Shown here: piece by piece, positions 25,790-34,749 of the stretch
How positions within the stretch are numbered: position 1 is the stretch's first letter
Layout of the letters: every line of letters begins with the position of its first letter
Origin: Candidatus Allofournierella merdavium
Lineage (GTDB): Bacteria; Bacillota; Clostridia; Oscillospirales; Ruminococcaceae
Assembly: GCA_019118765.1 (NCBI GenBank)
Contig: DWYI01000037.1
Coordinates: 1-39,903, forward strand
Length of the DNA: 39,903 bases
Direction of reading: 5' to 3'
Position numbers and translations under genes: made by a program
The notes under the pieces: generated by a model
What the model was told of the DNA's origin: nothing
What the model saw: only the letters and a program-made list of their open reading frames with translations
Database searches by the model: none

Positions 25790-26525
25790 GGGTCATGGTC
25801 AAAAGGCCCGCGCCGAAACCGGCCGCCGCCGTCTCCCGGCGGGCCATGGAGAGGCCGGTGGGCAGCAGTTCGCAGACGCTCACCCAGCACATCACCCCGC
25901 TCACCAGCGCCGCCATGCCGGTGACCAGACCCGCGGTGATGTGCCCGCCCAAGGCGCCCCAGGCCAGCAGCGCCCCCGCCGGCTCCGCCAGGCCGGAGGC
26001 CAGCGCCGCCGCGGCGGCCTTGCCCCGGCTGCGGGTGGCGTAAAACACCGGCAGCGCCACCGCCAGCCCCTCGGGCAGGTTGTGCAGGCCGATGGCCACC
26101 GCCAGCCGCGCCCCCACCGCCGGGTCCTCCAGAGAGGCGAACAGGGTCATCACCCCCTCCGGCAGGTTGTGGCCCACCAGCGCCAGCGCGGTGACCAGGG
26201 CACTGCGCAGCACCCGCCCCTCCTCGCCGCCGCCGGCAAACGCCTTTTCCTCCGGCAGCAGTTTTTCCAGCAGGGCGCCTGCCGCCAGCCCGATGAGGAC
26301 GAGGCTCGCCGCCATGGCCCCCGCCCGCAGCGGGGAGAAGGCGGCCAGATACCGCCCCAGGGCCGCCGGCAGCATATCCATCAGGCTGATGGACAGCATC
26401 ACCCCCGCCCCAAACCCCATGGCGAAGGCCATGCCCCGCCGCCCGGGGCGGTACAGCGCCCCCAGCACCCCGCCCAGAGCAGTGGCAAGGCCCGCCAGCG
26501 TGGTGGCCACCATCGCATACCACAT
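25767..26525 (-). CDS. ZIP-family metal transporter (ZupT-like)
   Basis: A 252-residue protein with about eight membrane segments and both metal-binding helices typical of ZIP proteins: GHNLPEGVMTLF and LHNLPEGLAVAL. It is expected to import zinc or other divalent metals across the cytoplasmic membrane. The ATG at 26525 has its ribosome binding site GGGGAGG (26541-26535) in the 3' arm of the hairpin that ends the deoC transcript. No promoter of its own is visible between that hairpin and deoC, so expression depends on read-through. Confidence 0.92.
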   Translation of the reverse strand: MWYAMVATTLAGLATALGGVLGALYRPGRRGMAFAMGFGAGVMLSISLMDMLPAALGRYLAAFSPLRAGAMAASLVLIGLAAGALLEKLLPEEKAFAGGGEEGRVLRSALVTALALVGHNLPEGVMTLFASLEDPAVGARLAVAIGLHNLPEGLAVALPVFYATRSRGKAAAAALASGLAEPAGALLAWGALGGHITAGLVTGMAALVSGVMCWVSVCELLPTGLSMARRETAAAGFGAGLLTMTLGIALLS

Positions 26526-26527
26526 AC

Positions 26528-26575
26528 AAAAACGCCTCCCCTATCCTTTTTTACAAAGATATGGGAGGCGTTTTT
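26528..26575 (-). terminator. Terminator after deoC that also carries the ZIP ribosome binding site
   Basis: An AAAAACGCCTCCC / GGGAGGCGTTTTT stem, extended by TATC/GATA, with a loop of about 12 bases. The GGGGAGG in its 3' arm is spaced 9 bases from the ZIP start codon, so folding both terminates and masks translation. Confidence 0.85.
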
Positions 26576-26592
26576 CACTTATGAACCGGCGC

Positions 26593-27261
26593 TCAGTACC
26601 CCTGGGCCTCCTGGCCCTGCACCAGCTTCACGATGCGGCTGGTGCCCAGACGGTCGGCCCCCAGTTCGATGAAGCGCACCGCGTCGTCCAGGGTGGAGAT
26701 GCCGCCGGCGGCCTTGATCTTGCAGCGGCCGGCGCAGCAGCGGGCGAACAGCTCGATGTCGGCGAAGGTGGCCCCGCCGGTGGAAAAGCCGGTGCTGGTC
26801 TTGATGAAGTCGGCCCCGGCGTCGATCACCGCCTGGCACATGGTCTCCTTCTCGGCCTCGGTGAGCAGGCAGGTCTCCACGATGACCTTCAGCACATGGT
26901 CGCCCACCGCCTGTTTGAGGGCGGCGATCTCGTTTGTGACGAAGGCCACGTCCCCCTCTTTCAGGCGGCCGATGTTGATGACCATGTCCACTTCAGAGGC
27001 GCCGTTCTCGATGGCGGTCTTCGCCTCGAACACCTTGGTGGCGGTGTCGGTGGCGCCCAGGGGGAAGCCCACCACGGTGCACACCGGCACGGCGCCCTTC
27101 ATGTACTCCGCGGCCTGCTTCACAAAGCAGGGGTTGATGCACACCGAGGCGGTGTGGTACTCCATGGCCTCGTCGCATAGTTTTTTGATGTCGGCCCAGG
27201 TGGCCTCCGGTTTCAGGAGGGTGTGGTCCACCTTTGCCAGGATCGCGGCATTGTCCATCAT
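26593..27261 (-). CDS. deoC: Deoxyribose-phosphate aldolase
   Basis: A 222-residue TIM-barrel class I aldolase that splits 2-deoxyribose-5-phosphate into glyceraldehyde-3-phosphate and acetaldehyde in nucleoside catabolism. The Schiff-base lysine is Lys154 in DFIKTSTGFSTGG; IKAAGGIS follows. The ATG at 27261 has GGGAGG nine bases upstream and overlaps the stop of the preceding 48-residue gene. The other deo genes are not in the window. Confidence 0.96.
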   Translation of the reverse strand: MMDNAAILAKVDHTLLKPEATWADIKKLCDEAMEYHTASVCINPCFVKQAAEYMKGAVPVCTVVGFPLGATDTATKVFEAKTAIENGASEVDMVINIGRLKEGDVAFVTNEIAALKQAVGDHVLKVIVETCLLTEAEKETMCQAVIDAGADFIKTSTGFSTGGATFADIELFARCCAGRCKIKAAGGISTLDDAVRFIELGADRLGTSRIVKLVQGQEAQGY

Positions 27262-27404
27262 TTCACGCCGCCTCCCAACTTGCACTGTTTGCACTGGCGC
27301 GCTTTGCTCATGCCGATGGCGCTGAGCACGATGGCCACCACCGCGGCCACCGAGGCCACGATGCCCAGGATCAGGCCGGCCAACCGAAACGCGGAACCTT
27401 TCAT
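27258..27404 (-). CDS. 48-residue single-pass membrane peptide upstream of deoC
   Basis: A short gene beginning MKGSAFRLAGLILG, with AGGAGG eight bases before its ATG. Residues ~8-31 form one membrane helix. A basic tail with a CKQC pair (Cys38, Cys41) follows. Its TGA overlaps the deoC ATG (ATGATG), so translation is coupled. No family is recognised; it could be a small regulatory membrane protein or act mainly by coupling. Confidence 0.65.
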   Translation of the reverse strand: MKGSAFRLAGLILGIVASVAAVVAIVLSAIGMSKARQCKQCKLGGGVK

Positions 27405-27458
27405 AATCAAAACCTCCTGTCCCGCCGCCGGGGGGCGGCGCGGTTTGTCTTTGCTCTC

Positions 27459-27467
27459 AGTATACCA
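27459..27467 (-). promoter_or_regulatory. Extended -10 promoter of the small gene and deoC
   Basis: TGGTATACT on the minus strand is a TG-extended -10 box with a weak -35 (TGGGCA, 18 bases up). A GCCGCC-CCCC-GGCGGC hairpin follows in the leader just before the ribosome binding site. Confidence 0.5.
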
Positions 27468-27505
27468 TACCGGCCGCCGTTTGCCCAGCCTTTTTTGAGG
27501 CGGGC

Positions 27506-28288
27506 TCACCCGTTCAGCCCGCCCGCGGCCCGCTCCTCGGGCAGCAGGCCGAACATCGCCCGGTCCCGCGTCCACTCCAGCCCGGCGCGCAGGGCGGCGG
27601 CATAGTCCCGGAACTGGTCCTTGCGGTGGCGGTAGACGGCGGTGTACTCCGGGTGCTCGCAGAGACAGGTCCCGCTGGCCAGGGCCCGCCGGCGCTGCTC
27701 CTCCGTTTCCACCGGCACCCACCAGGTGCTGTTCTCCCCGTCCATGTTGGGCTGGGAAAAGCAGTCGGCCGCGCCCGCCGCGTCGCCCCGGTCCAGAAAG
27801 GCGAGGCCCGCCAGCCGGGGCATGGTGTCCCGGTGGGCGATGTAGTAGCCGTCCAGGTCGCCGTAGGTCTCTTCCACCATGGCCAAAAAACCGGCGCAGT
27901 AGTCTCGCAGAAAGTCCAGCAGGTCCTCGCACAGCCCCGGCATGGCCGCCTCGCTGCCGTCAAAATCGAAGTGCTGCGTCATCCGCGGAAAGGCCGCGCG
28001 ACACAGCATGCCGCTGTTGGCCCGCAGCTTGTCGGTGAAACGGGCCTCCTCGCCCGGGCACAGGATGCCGTATTGCAGCTCGTCGAAGCGGCAGTACTTC
28101 ACCGTGATGTCCAGCGTCATGCCGATGCGGCCGCTGGCCATCTCCTCCGGCCACCAGAAGGTGTCATAAAAATAGGGATCCGTCCTTTTGTACAGGTCAC
28201 GCTCGGCGGAAAGCTTGATCTTCCGCGCCTTCGCGGCGGCCTTCATCGCCTGGTAGAGCGCCTTGTGCTGCCCACTGTTCAGCCGCAT
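27506..28288 (-). CDS. Uncharacterised cytoplasmic protein
   Basis: A 260-residue soluble protein starting MRLNSGQHKALYQAM, without signal or membrane segments, with many aromatic residues (DPYFYDTFWWPEEM, DLDGYYIAHRD). A helical, charged start of ~40 residues leads into a mixed domain. No family is recognised; the overall look recalls small immunity or DUF-type proteins but I make no call. It stands alone between the IspH-S1 terminator and the deoC promoter. The gap 28289-28456 is GC-rich, with no recognisable gene and no clear promoter. Confidence 0.6.
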   Translation of the reverse strand: MRLNSGQHKALYQAMKAAAKARKIKLSAERDLYKRTDPYFYDTFWWPEEMASGRIGMTLDITVKYCRFDELQYGILCPGEEARFTDKLRANSGMLCRAAFPRMTQHFDFDGSEAAMPGLCEDLLDFLRDYCAGFLAMVEETYGDLDGYYIAHRDTMPRLAGLAFLDRGDAAGAADCFSQPNMDGENSTWWVPVETEEQRRRALASGTCLCEHPEYTAVYRHRKDQFRDYAAALRAGLEWTRDRAMFGLLPEERAAGGLNG

Positions 28289-28456
28289 TTCCTTCCATCC
28301 CCTTTCCTGCCGGCCCGCCGCCCGCGGGCGGCCCGCTTTGGCCCTGCCCCTTTTTTTACCTGTTCCGGCGGCGCGATTGGCCCGGAACCCGCGGCACAAG
28401 CCCGCCTTTCGCCCCGGCGGCACTGGAAAGCGCCCGCATTGCCCCGGCGCACAGAT

Positions 28457-28495
28457 AGAAAAACACCGCCTGCCGTGGGGCAGACGGTGTTTTTT
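28457..28495 (-). terminator. Terminator after ispH-S1
   Basis: A stem ACACCG-CTGCC/GGCAG-CGGTGT with one mismatch and a GTGG loop, flanked by A and T runs, 12 bases past the stop codon. It ends the long minus-strand operon. Confidence 0.9.
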
Positions 28496-28506
28496 GTTCA
28501 AAAGAT

Positions 28507-30438
28507 TTACTCGGCGTCGGAGCCCTCGGCCTCGTCGTTCAGCACGGCCTTCATGGACAGGCTGATGCGCTTCTTGTCGAAGTCCACGTCCAGCAGCTTG
28601 ACCTTGACCTCGTCGCCCACCTTCAGCACGTCGCTGACCTTCTCCACGCGGTCGTTGCTGATCTCGCTGATGTGGACCAGGCCGTCGATGCCGGGCAGGA
28701 TGCGCACAAAGGCGCCGAACTTGGTGATGCTCACCACGGGGGCGGTGAACACGCTGCCGATGGGATACTCGTTCTGCAGCTTGACCCAGGGGTTGTCCTC
28801 GGGCTTCTTGTAGCCCAGGGAGACCTTGTGGTTCTCGGTGTCCAGCGCCTTGACGTACACCTCGATGGTGTCGCCCACGTTCACCACCTCGCTGGGGTGC
28901 TTGATGCGGTTCCAACTCAGCTCGCTGATGTGGCACAGGCCGTCCACGCCGCCCACGTCCACAAAGGCGCCGTAGGCAGTCAGGCTCTTGACCACGCCGG
29001 TGTAGGTCTTGCCCACCTCCACGTTGGCCCAGAAGGCCTCGCGCTTGGCGGCGTTCTCCTCGGCGGTGACCTTGTTGATGGAGCCCACGATCTTGCGGCC
29101 GGCGCACTCGGTGATGACCAGCTTCACATTCTGCTTGACCAGGGCGTTGATGTCCTCGTCGCGGCGCATGGTGGCCTGGCTGCGGGGCACGAACACCTTC
29201 ACGCCCTTGACCAGCACGATCACACCGCCCTTGTTGGTCTCGGTGACGACGCCTTCCATCACGGTGCCGTCCTCGGCGGCCTTGCGGACCTCCTCCAGAC
29301 CCTTCATGGCTTCCAGACGCTTGCGGGACAGGTAGGCGACGCCTTCCTGATCGTTGACCTTTTCGACGACGAGGTCCAGCTTGTCCCCAACCTTGACCAG
29401 ATCCTCGGCCTTGGCGGCGGGATCATCGGTGAGTTCGCTCAGCTTCACGAAACCGGTGTGCTTGGTGCCAATGTCCACCTGCACCTCGTTGGGCGTAATG
29501 CTGGTAACAGTGCCCTCCACAACCTTGCCTGCGTAGACGGGCTTGAGATTTGCTTCGCTCTCGGCAAACATCTCGGCAAAGCTCATCTCGTCACGAATTT
29601 CTTCACTCATACTGTTAAGTACCTCCTCAATAATAGACGATGGCGTGGAAGCCCCGGCCGTAACACCCACCGTTTGCACCCCGGAAAACCAGGCGGGATC
29701 CAGCTCCTTGGCCGTCTCCACCGTAACGCACCGGGTGTGCTTTGCGGCGACTGCTGCCAGCTTCTGGGTGTTGGAAGAATGATGACCACCAATGACGACC
29801 ATCAGGTCGCATTTCTGGCTGAGGTCTTCCGCTTCCTGTTGCCTCGTCCACGTCGCACTACATATTGTATCAAATATTTTGGCGTTTGTATACCCTTTTT
29901 TTATAAACGCGGCACATTCTTGCCATTTTGTAACCTGAAAGGTGGTCTGGGCCACCGCGTATACCGGTTTGTCCGGGGTCTCAGGGCCTTTCCACCCCTC
30001 CAGATGGGCCAGATCCGAGAAAACGAACACCTCGCCATCGGTGTGCCCCACGATGCCCTGTACCTCGGGGTGGGAAGCGTCCCCCGCCACCAGCAGCACG
30101 GCGCCCTCCTCGCTGGCCTGGCGGGCGATGCGGTGGATCTTGGCCACGAAGGGGCAGGTGGCGTCGTGGCAGACGATGCCCGCCGCGGCGATCTGATCGT
30201 ACACCGACTGGGGCACCCCGTGGCTGCGGATGACCAGTTCATAGCCGGCGGGCACGTCCTCCAGGCCCCCGGCCGTGACCACGCCCATCGCCTCCAGCTG
30301 GCGCACGCACTGGGGGTTGTGGATCAGCGGCCCCAGGGTGGCCACCTTGTGACCCTTTGCGGCCAGTTCGGCGGTGAGTTTCACCGCCCGGTCCACCCCG
30401 AAGCAGAAGCCGGCGGTCTTTGCCTTGATGATCTTCAT
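28507..30438 (-). CDS. ispH: IspH - ribosomal protein S1 fusion
   Basis: A 643-residue fusion. Residues 1-~285 are 4-hydroxy-3-methylbut-2-enyl diphosphate reductase, the last step of the MEP isoprenoid pathway, with the iron-sulfur cysteines Cys12 (GFCFGV), Cys95 (ATCPFV) and Cys193 (TICSATW) and the RSHG loop. Residues ~300-640 hold four S1 RNA-binding repeats (for example [20 protein letters not shown] and [20 protein letters not shown]) and an acidic tail. The fusion is known from Clostridia. The ATG at 30438 follows GAGGAGAG and lies 10 bases past plsC. Confidence 0.97.
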   Translation of the reverse strand: MKIIKAKTAGFCFGVDRAVKLTAELAAKGHKVATLGPLIHNPQCVRQLEAMGVVTAGGLEDVPAGYELVIRSHGVPQSVYDQIAAAGIVCHDATCPFVAKIHRIARQASEEGAVLLVAGDASHPEVQGIVGHTDGEVFVFSDLAHLEGWKGPETPDKPVYAVAQTTFQVTKWQECAAFIKKGYTNAKIFDTICSATWTRQQEAEDLSQKCDLMVVIGGHHSSNTQKLAAVAAKHTRCVTVETAKELDPAWFSGVQTVGVTAGASTPSSIIEEVLNSMSEEIRDEMSFAEMFAESEANLKPVYAGKVVEGTVTSITPNEVQVDIGTKHTGFVKLSELTDDPAAKAEDLVKVGDKLDLVVEKVNDQEGVAYLSRKRLEAMKGLEEVRKAAEDGTVMEGVVTETNKGGVIVLVKGVKVFVPRSQATMRRDEDINALVKQNVKLVITECAGRKIVGSINKVTAEENAAKREAFWANVEVGKTYTGVVKSLTAYGAFVDVGGVDGLCHISELSWNRIKHPSEVVNVGDTIEVYVKALDTENHKVSLGYKKPEDNPWVKLQNEYPIGSVFTAPVVSITKFGAFVRILPGIDGLVHISEISNDRVEKVSDVLKVGDEVKVKLLDVDFDKKRISLSMKAVLNDEAEGSDAE

Positions 30439-30448
30439 GGCTCTCTCC

Positions 30449-31066
30449 TCATTCAAACCGGTTGGCGTCGTAAAGTTTCTGCCAGGCGTCCAGCAGCAGC
30501 TGCTTGTTGGCCCGCAGCTTCGCCGCGCTCTTGTGCTCGCCCAGGTAGAGTTGTTCGGCGGGGATGGGCTCGCCGAAGCAGATGCGCACCCCGCTGAACA
30601 GACGCATGTGGCCGTGGCGGTAGATGATGCGGCAGGGGATCATGTCCACCCCGGCGGCGCTGGCCACCACGAAGGCGCCGCTTTTCAGCCTGCCCGGCTC
30701 GCCGGTCTTGGAGCGGGTGCCCTCGGGAAAGATCAGCAGCCCCCGCCCGCCGCGCACCTGTTCGATGGCGTCGTCCACCGCGGTGGTGTCGCCCCGGCCG
30801 CGCTCCACGCCGAACACCCCCACCTTGTGAAAGAACCAGGTGAAGAAGGGGTTGACGTGCATCAGTTCTTCCTTTGCCATCACCAGCATCTTTTGGCCGT
30901 GGAACCGGGCGATCACCACGAACACCGGATCGATGGCGGACAGATGGTTCGGGGCCAGCACAAAGCCCCGGCCGTCCTTTGGCAGATTTTCCCGGCCCAC
31001 CACCTTGATGGAAAAGCCCAGGTGCCAGAGCAGCCACGCCGCGCGCAGTACGATTGCGTAAAACAT
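30449..31066 (-). CDS. plsC: 1-acyl-sn-glycerol-3-phosphate acyltransferase
   Basis: A 205-residue membrane-associated acyltransferase with the HX4D motif NHLSAIDP (~40-47) and [10 protein letters not shown] (~114). It makes phosphatidic acid, the precursor of CDP-diacylglycerol used by PgsA. It follows cmk by 3 bases and precedes ispH-S1; cmk-plsC-ispH is a conserved clostridial order. Confidence 0.94.
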   Translation of the reverse strand: MFYAIVLRAAWLLWHLGFSIKVVGRENLPKDGRGFVLAPNHLSAIDPVFVVIARFHGQKMLVMAKEELMHVNPFFTWFFHKVGVFGVERGRGDTTAVDDAIEQVRGGRGLLIFPEGTRSKTGEPGRLKSGAFVVASAAGVDMIPCRIIYRHGHMRLFSGVRICFGEPIPAEQLYLGEHKSAAKLRANKQLLLDAWQKLYDANRFE

Positions 31067-31069
31067 TGC

Positions 31070-31771
31070 TTACCTCACTTCGGCGCACGGCGCCTGATCC
31101 TTTGATTGTCCCACCTTTTGCAGGATGAGATTTTTCAGCGTCTGGAAACTCTCCTCAAAATCCATCTCGCTGGTGTCCACCAGCACCGCGTCCGGGGCTT
31201 GTTTCAGCGGCGCGGCGGCGCGGTGGGTGTCCTGCCAGTCCCGCTGGCGGATGTCCTCCAGCACCGTGTCGTAGTCCGCCGGCTGGCCCTTCTGGCGCAG
31301 TTCCAGCATCCGGCGCTTCGCCCGCGCCTCGGGGGAGGCGGTGAGGAAGATCTTCACGGTGGCGTTCGGCAGGATGACGGTGCCGATGTCCCGCCCGTCC
31401 ATCAGCAGGTCGTGGGTGCGGGCCATCTGGCGCTGGGTGTCCAGCAGGAACTGGCGCACCGCCGGATGGGCGGACACGTCGCTGGCGGCCATGCCGATGG
31501 CCTCGGCGCGGATGGCCTCGCTCACATCCTCGCCGCACAGAAGCACCCGCTGGGAGCCGTCCACATACTTCAGTTCCAGCCGGATGGCTGGCAGCAGCGC
31601 CGCCACGGCGGCGGCGTCCTTCGTGTCCGCCCCCGCCCGTTTGGCGTACAGGCCGATGGAGCGGTACATGGCACCGGTGTCCACATAGAGATACCCCAGT
31701 TCCTTGGCCAAGCGCTTCGCCAGGCTGGATTTGCCGGCCCCGGAGGGGCCGTCGATGGCCACAGAGATCAT
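31070..31771 (-). CDS. cmk: Cytidylate kinase
   Basis: A 233-residue P-loop kinase with GPSGAGKSSLAKRLA near the N terminus, VDTGAMYR and DGRDIGTVILP. It phosphorylates CMP and dCMP. The start MISVAIDG at 31771 is chosen over an in-frame ATG 102 bases earlier, which lies inside the previous gene; AAGGAG lies about 11 bases upstream. A weak hairpin (GGGCGG/CCGCCC, ~31800-31825) separates it from the flavoprotein gene. Confidence 0.95.
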   Translation of the reverse strand: MISVAIDGPSGAGKSSLAKRLAKELGYLYVDTGAMYRSIGLYAKRAGADTKDAAAVAALLPAIRLELKYVDGSQRVLLCGEDVSEAIRAEAIGMAASDVSAHPAVRQFLLDTQRQMARTHDLLMDGRDIGTVILPNATVKIFLTASPEARAKRRMLELRQKGQPADYDTVLEDIRQRDWQDTHRAAAPLKQAPDAVLVDTSEMDFEESFQTLKNLILQKVGQSKDQAPCAEVR

Positions 31772-31832
31772 CGTTTCACATGCTCCTTGCTTTTCAAAAT
31801 TGGGCGGACACCGCCGCCCCGGTTTCAAACAT

Positions 31833-33047
31833 TCAAAACGCCCGCGCCGCCGCCTGGGCGGTGCAGAAGGCAATTTGCAGATTGTAGCCCCCGGTGTAGG
31901 CGTCCACGTCCAGCACCTCGCCGGCGAAATACAGGCCGGGGCAGAGTTTGGAGGCCATGGTGCGGGGGTCCACCTCCTTCACGTTCACCCCGCCGCTGGT
32001 GATGACGGCGTGGGCCAGGTCCCCCCGGGCGCTGACGGGCACCTGCCAGTGCTTCATCAGCTTCACCAGCTTCCGGCGGCTCTCCTTGTCGATCTGGCTG
32101 GCTTTCGTCGCCGGGTCCACGCCCCAGCGCTCCACCATCACCGGCTGCATGCTGGCGGGCAGCAGCTTTGCCAGCGCCCCCTGGGCGCTTTTCGCCCCCA
32201 GCAGCTGAAAATCCCGGCAGACCCGCTGGTACAGCTGGTCCTCGTCCAGGGCGGGCTTCAGGTCGATCTCGGCCGTCCAGCGGTGCTGCTCCATCTCCCG
32301 GATGTAGCTGGAGGCGGAGAGGGTCAGCGGCCCGGAGATGCCAAAGTGGGTGAACAGCATCTCCCCCAGTTCGCGGAACACGGGCTTTTCGTCCCGCAGC
32401 AGCGTCAGGGTGACGTTGCGCAGCGAGAGGCCCATCATCTTTTTGCAGGCGGGGTCGGGGCTGACCAGGCTGCACAGGCTGGGCACCGGCTCCACGATGG
32501 AGTGGCCCGCCTGTTTTGCCAGTTTGTAGCCGTCGCCGGTGGAGCCGGTGCCGGGGTAGGACACCCCGCCGGTGGCCACCAGCACGCAGTCCGCCAAAAG
32601 GCGACGCCCGCCGGCCGTGACCACGCCGGCACAGCGCCCGTTTTCCAGAACGAGACTCTTTGCCCCGTCCATCACGATGTTCGCGCCGTCGGCCCAGCGC
32701 AGCAGGGCGGCGCGGATGTCCGCGGCCTTGTCGCTCACCGGGAACACCCGGCGGCCCCGCTCGGTCTTGAGGGGCACGCCCAGCTCCTCGAACAGCGCCA
32801 TGGTGGCCGCCGGCGGAAAGGCGCGGATGGAGGAGAACAAAAACCGGGGGTTGGTGCGCACGTTCTGCAAAAAGGTGGCCTCGTCGCAGTTGTTGGTGAC
32901 GTTGCACCGACCCTTACCGGTGACGAGAATTTTTTTGCCGGGCATCTCGCTGTGCTCCAGCACCGTGACCCGATGCCCCCGCCGGCAGGCTTCGCCCGCC
33001 GCCATCAGCCCGGCGGCGCCCGCGCCCACCACGATCAGTTCTGCCAT
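31833..33047 (-). CDS. HI0933/YhiN-family FAD-dependent oxidoreductase
   Basis: 404 residues with the FAD-binding motif VVGAGAAGLMAAGEA, PGKKILVTGKGRCNVTN, ATGGVSYPGTGSTGDGY and a C-terminal GEVLDVDAYTGGYNLQIA, all hallmarks of this family (YhiN, HI0933, BaiN). Physiological substrates are mostly unknown. The ATG overlaps the end of the GT-C-like gene by 13 bases, so it is part of the same operon; in many Clostridia it stands next to cmk. Confidence 0.93.
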   Translation of the reverse strand: MAELIVVGAGAAGLMAAGEACRRGHRVTVLEHSEMPGKKILVTGKGRCNVTNNCDEATFLQNVRTNPRFLFSSIRAFPPAATMALFEELGVPLKTERGRRVFPVSDKAADIRAALLRWADGANIVMDGAKSLVLENGRCAGVVTAGGRRLLADCVLVATGGVSYPGTGSTGDGYKLAKQAGHSIVEPVPSLCSLVSPDPACKKMMGLSLRNVTLTLLRDEKPVFRELGEMLFTHFGISGPLTLSASSYIREMEQHRWTAEIDLKPALDEDQLYQRVCRDFQLLGAKSAQGALAKLLPASMQPVMVERWGVDPATKASQIDKESRRKLVKLMKHWQVPVSARGDLAHAVITSGGVNVKEVDPRTMASKLCPGLYFAGEVLDVDAYTGGYNLQIAFCTAQAAARAF

Positions 33048-34729
33048 GGCACGTTCTCCTTCCAGAGGGTGAGGATGCCCGCCGCGCTGAACAGGAGCAG
33101 CAGCGGGTGCACGGTGGAGAGATACATCGCGTAGGTGCCGATGTTGAAGCTGGACACCTCCACAAAGGCGATCATGAAGCAGCGCAGCAGCGCCATGGCG
33201 AAGAGGCCCGCCAGCAGCAGCGCCAGCATCCCCCGCCCCGGGGCGGCCTTTTTGCGGCGCAGGTCAGCCACCAGGCCGGGCACCGCCCGCAGCTGCAGCG
33301 CCACCGCCGCCACAAAGGCCACCGGCAGCGCCAGGGCGTAGGCCATCCGGAGGGTCTCCAGCCCCAGATACACCAGCCGCTGCGCCGGGCTGTAATAGGG
33401 CAGCGCGGTGCCCGCCTGGGCGGCGGAATTGGTGCGCTGGCCCAGATAATTCTCCCACACCGCCAGGTCTTCCACCGGGCCGATGGAGAGATTCTCGGCG
33501 TCGTAGGGCTCGCAGCCGCCGAAGGTGAGGGAGTACCACAGGCTGCGGACCCCCTCGGCCAGCACCGGGCCCACATACTCCGCCCGGATGGGGGGGGTGG
33601 TGCCGCTGCGTTTGCCGCCCCGCGCGGGCAGTTCGCCCGCGTCGCACAGTTCGTTGATGGTGTCCGCCACCCCCTGCCAGTATACTTCCGCCTTTTGGGC
33701 GCTGTCATACACGCCCTCGTACCAGGCCGCCTTGCGGATGGCCCAGTAGAAGCTGCCGGACTGGTAGTCGTCCAGTTTGGGGTTGCGGTAGCTGTTTTGC
33801 AAATCGTCGTCCTCTTCCAGCCACTTCTCCAGCGGGGCGAGGGCGGGCACCTTTTCATAGAGCAGCTGCCGCGCCGCGGCGTTCACGCTCACCAGCGGCT
33901 GCCACTGGCCCGCCTCCACCCGCGTCATGGCGCCCATGGCGGCGGAAAAGCCGCCGGAGGAAAAATCACTCACGGTGAACACGCCGTAGTAAGCGTAGTT
34001 CACCGCGCTGAAGGCCAGCAGCCCCGCCGCCAGCAGGGCGAAAGGGATGGCCAGCGCGGCGCACCGGGCCAGTTTTTGGGCGACGGGCAGCGCCGCCCGC
34101 AGGGCGGTGATGAGCAGGATGAGGCTGCCCGCGGCGGCAAAGGGCAGCAGCCACATGCCGTCCTCCCTCGTCAGCCAGGCCAGGGCGAGGCCCACCCCCG
34201 CCATTCCCAGCCAGGGCAGGCCCTTGGCCAGCGGCCCGCGCCAGCGCAGCGCCCAGCCGCACAGCCCCGCGAAGAAGAACATGCACAGGGCGGGAAAGAT
34301 GTTGTCCCGATAAACGCGCAGGGTGAAGCTGGCGCTCACCGCCGGACTGAAAGCCAGCAGGGCGAACACCAGAAAGCGGCTTTTGTACCGCCGCAGCACC
34401 GGGGCGAAGGCCAGCGCCGAGGCCAGCGACGCGCCGCAGGCCAGCAGCTGCCCCGCCGCCAGATACGGGACGTGCAGCGCGTTGCACACCGCCAGCCACA
34501 CCGCGAAGAACATGTGCTTCGAGAGGGTGAGCCAGTCGTAGGCGCCCAGCCACTGCCCGGCGGAGATGCTCTGCGCCGCCCGGAACATCAGCTCATCGTC
34601 GATGGGCGCGCCGTCCACCCACACCCAGATCATCTGGAACCGGCTGACGGCCACCTTGGCCAGCACCACCAGCGCCACGGCGATCCAGAAGGCGCGGCGG
34701 CTCATGTCTTTTTTCAGAACGTGTTTCAT
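33035..34729 (-). CDS. Polytopic membrane protein, GT-C glycosyltransferase-like
   Basis: A 564-residue protein. A first membrane helix (AFWIAVALVVLAKVAV) is followed by an outward loop with DGAPIDDELMF, similar to the acidic catalytic loop of GT-C enzymes. About eight further helices follow, then a large extracytoplasmic domain (~270-430) and three C-terminal helices. GT-C enzymes use lipid-phosphate-linked sugars outside the membrane. It lies directly downstream of two GT2 genes that could supply such donors. The start at 34729 (ATG) is used; its ribosome binding site (GGGGG) is distant. Confidence 0.65.
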   Translation of the reverse strand: MKHVLKKDMSRRAFWIAVALVVLAKVAVSRFQMIWVWVDGAPIDDELMFRAAQSISAGQWLGAYDWLTLSKHMFFAVWLAVCNALHVPYLAAGQLLACGASLASALAFAPVLRRYKSRFLVFALLAFSPAVSASFTLRVYRDNIFPALCMFFFAGLCGWALRWRGPLAKGLPWLGMAGVGLALAWLTREDGMWLLPFAAAGSLILLITALRAALPVAQKLARCAALAIPFALLAAGLLAFSAVNYAYYGVFTVSDFSSGGFSAAMGAMTRVEAGQWQPLVSVNAAARQLLYEKVPALAPLEKWLEEDDDLQNSYRNPKLDDYQSGSFYWAIRKAAWYEGVYDSAQKAEVYWQGVADTINELCDAGELPARGGKRSGTTPPIRAEYVGPVLAEGVRSLWYSLTFGGCEPYDAENLSIGPVEDLAVWENYLGQRTNSAAQAGTALPYYSPAQRLVYLGLETLRMAYALALPVAFVAAVALQLRAVPGLVADLRRKKAAPGRGMLALLLAGLFAMALLRCFMIAFVEVSSFNIGTYAMYLSTVHPLLLLFSAAGILTLWKENVPWQN

Positions 34730-34749
34730 GGCCAAACCGGCCCCCTTGC

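Noticed and set aside
28672-30597. Plus-strand frame opposite ispH-S1
   Set aside because: Antisense shadow; the minus strand encodes the conserved IspH and S1 motifs.
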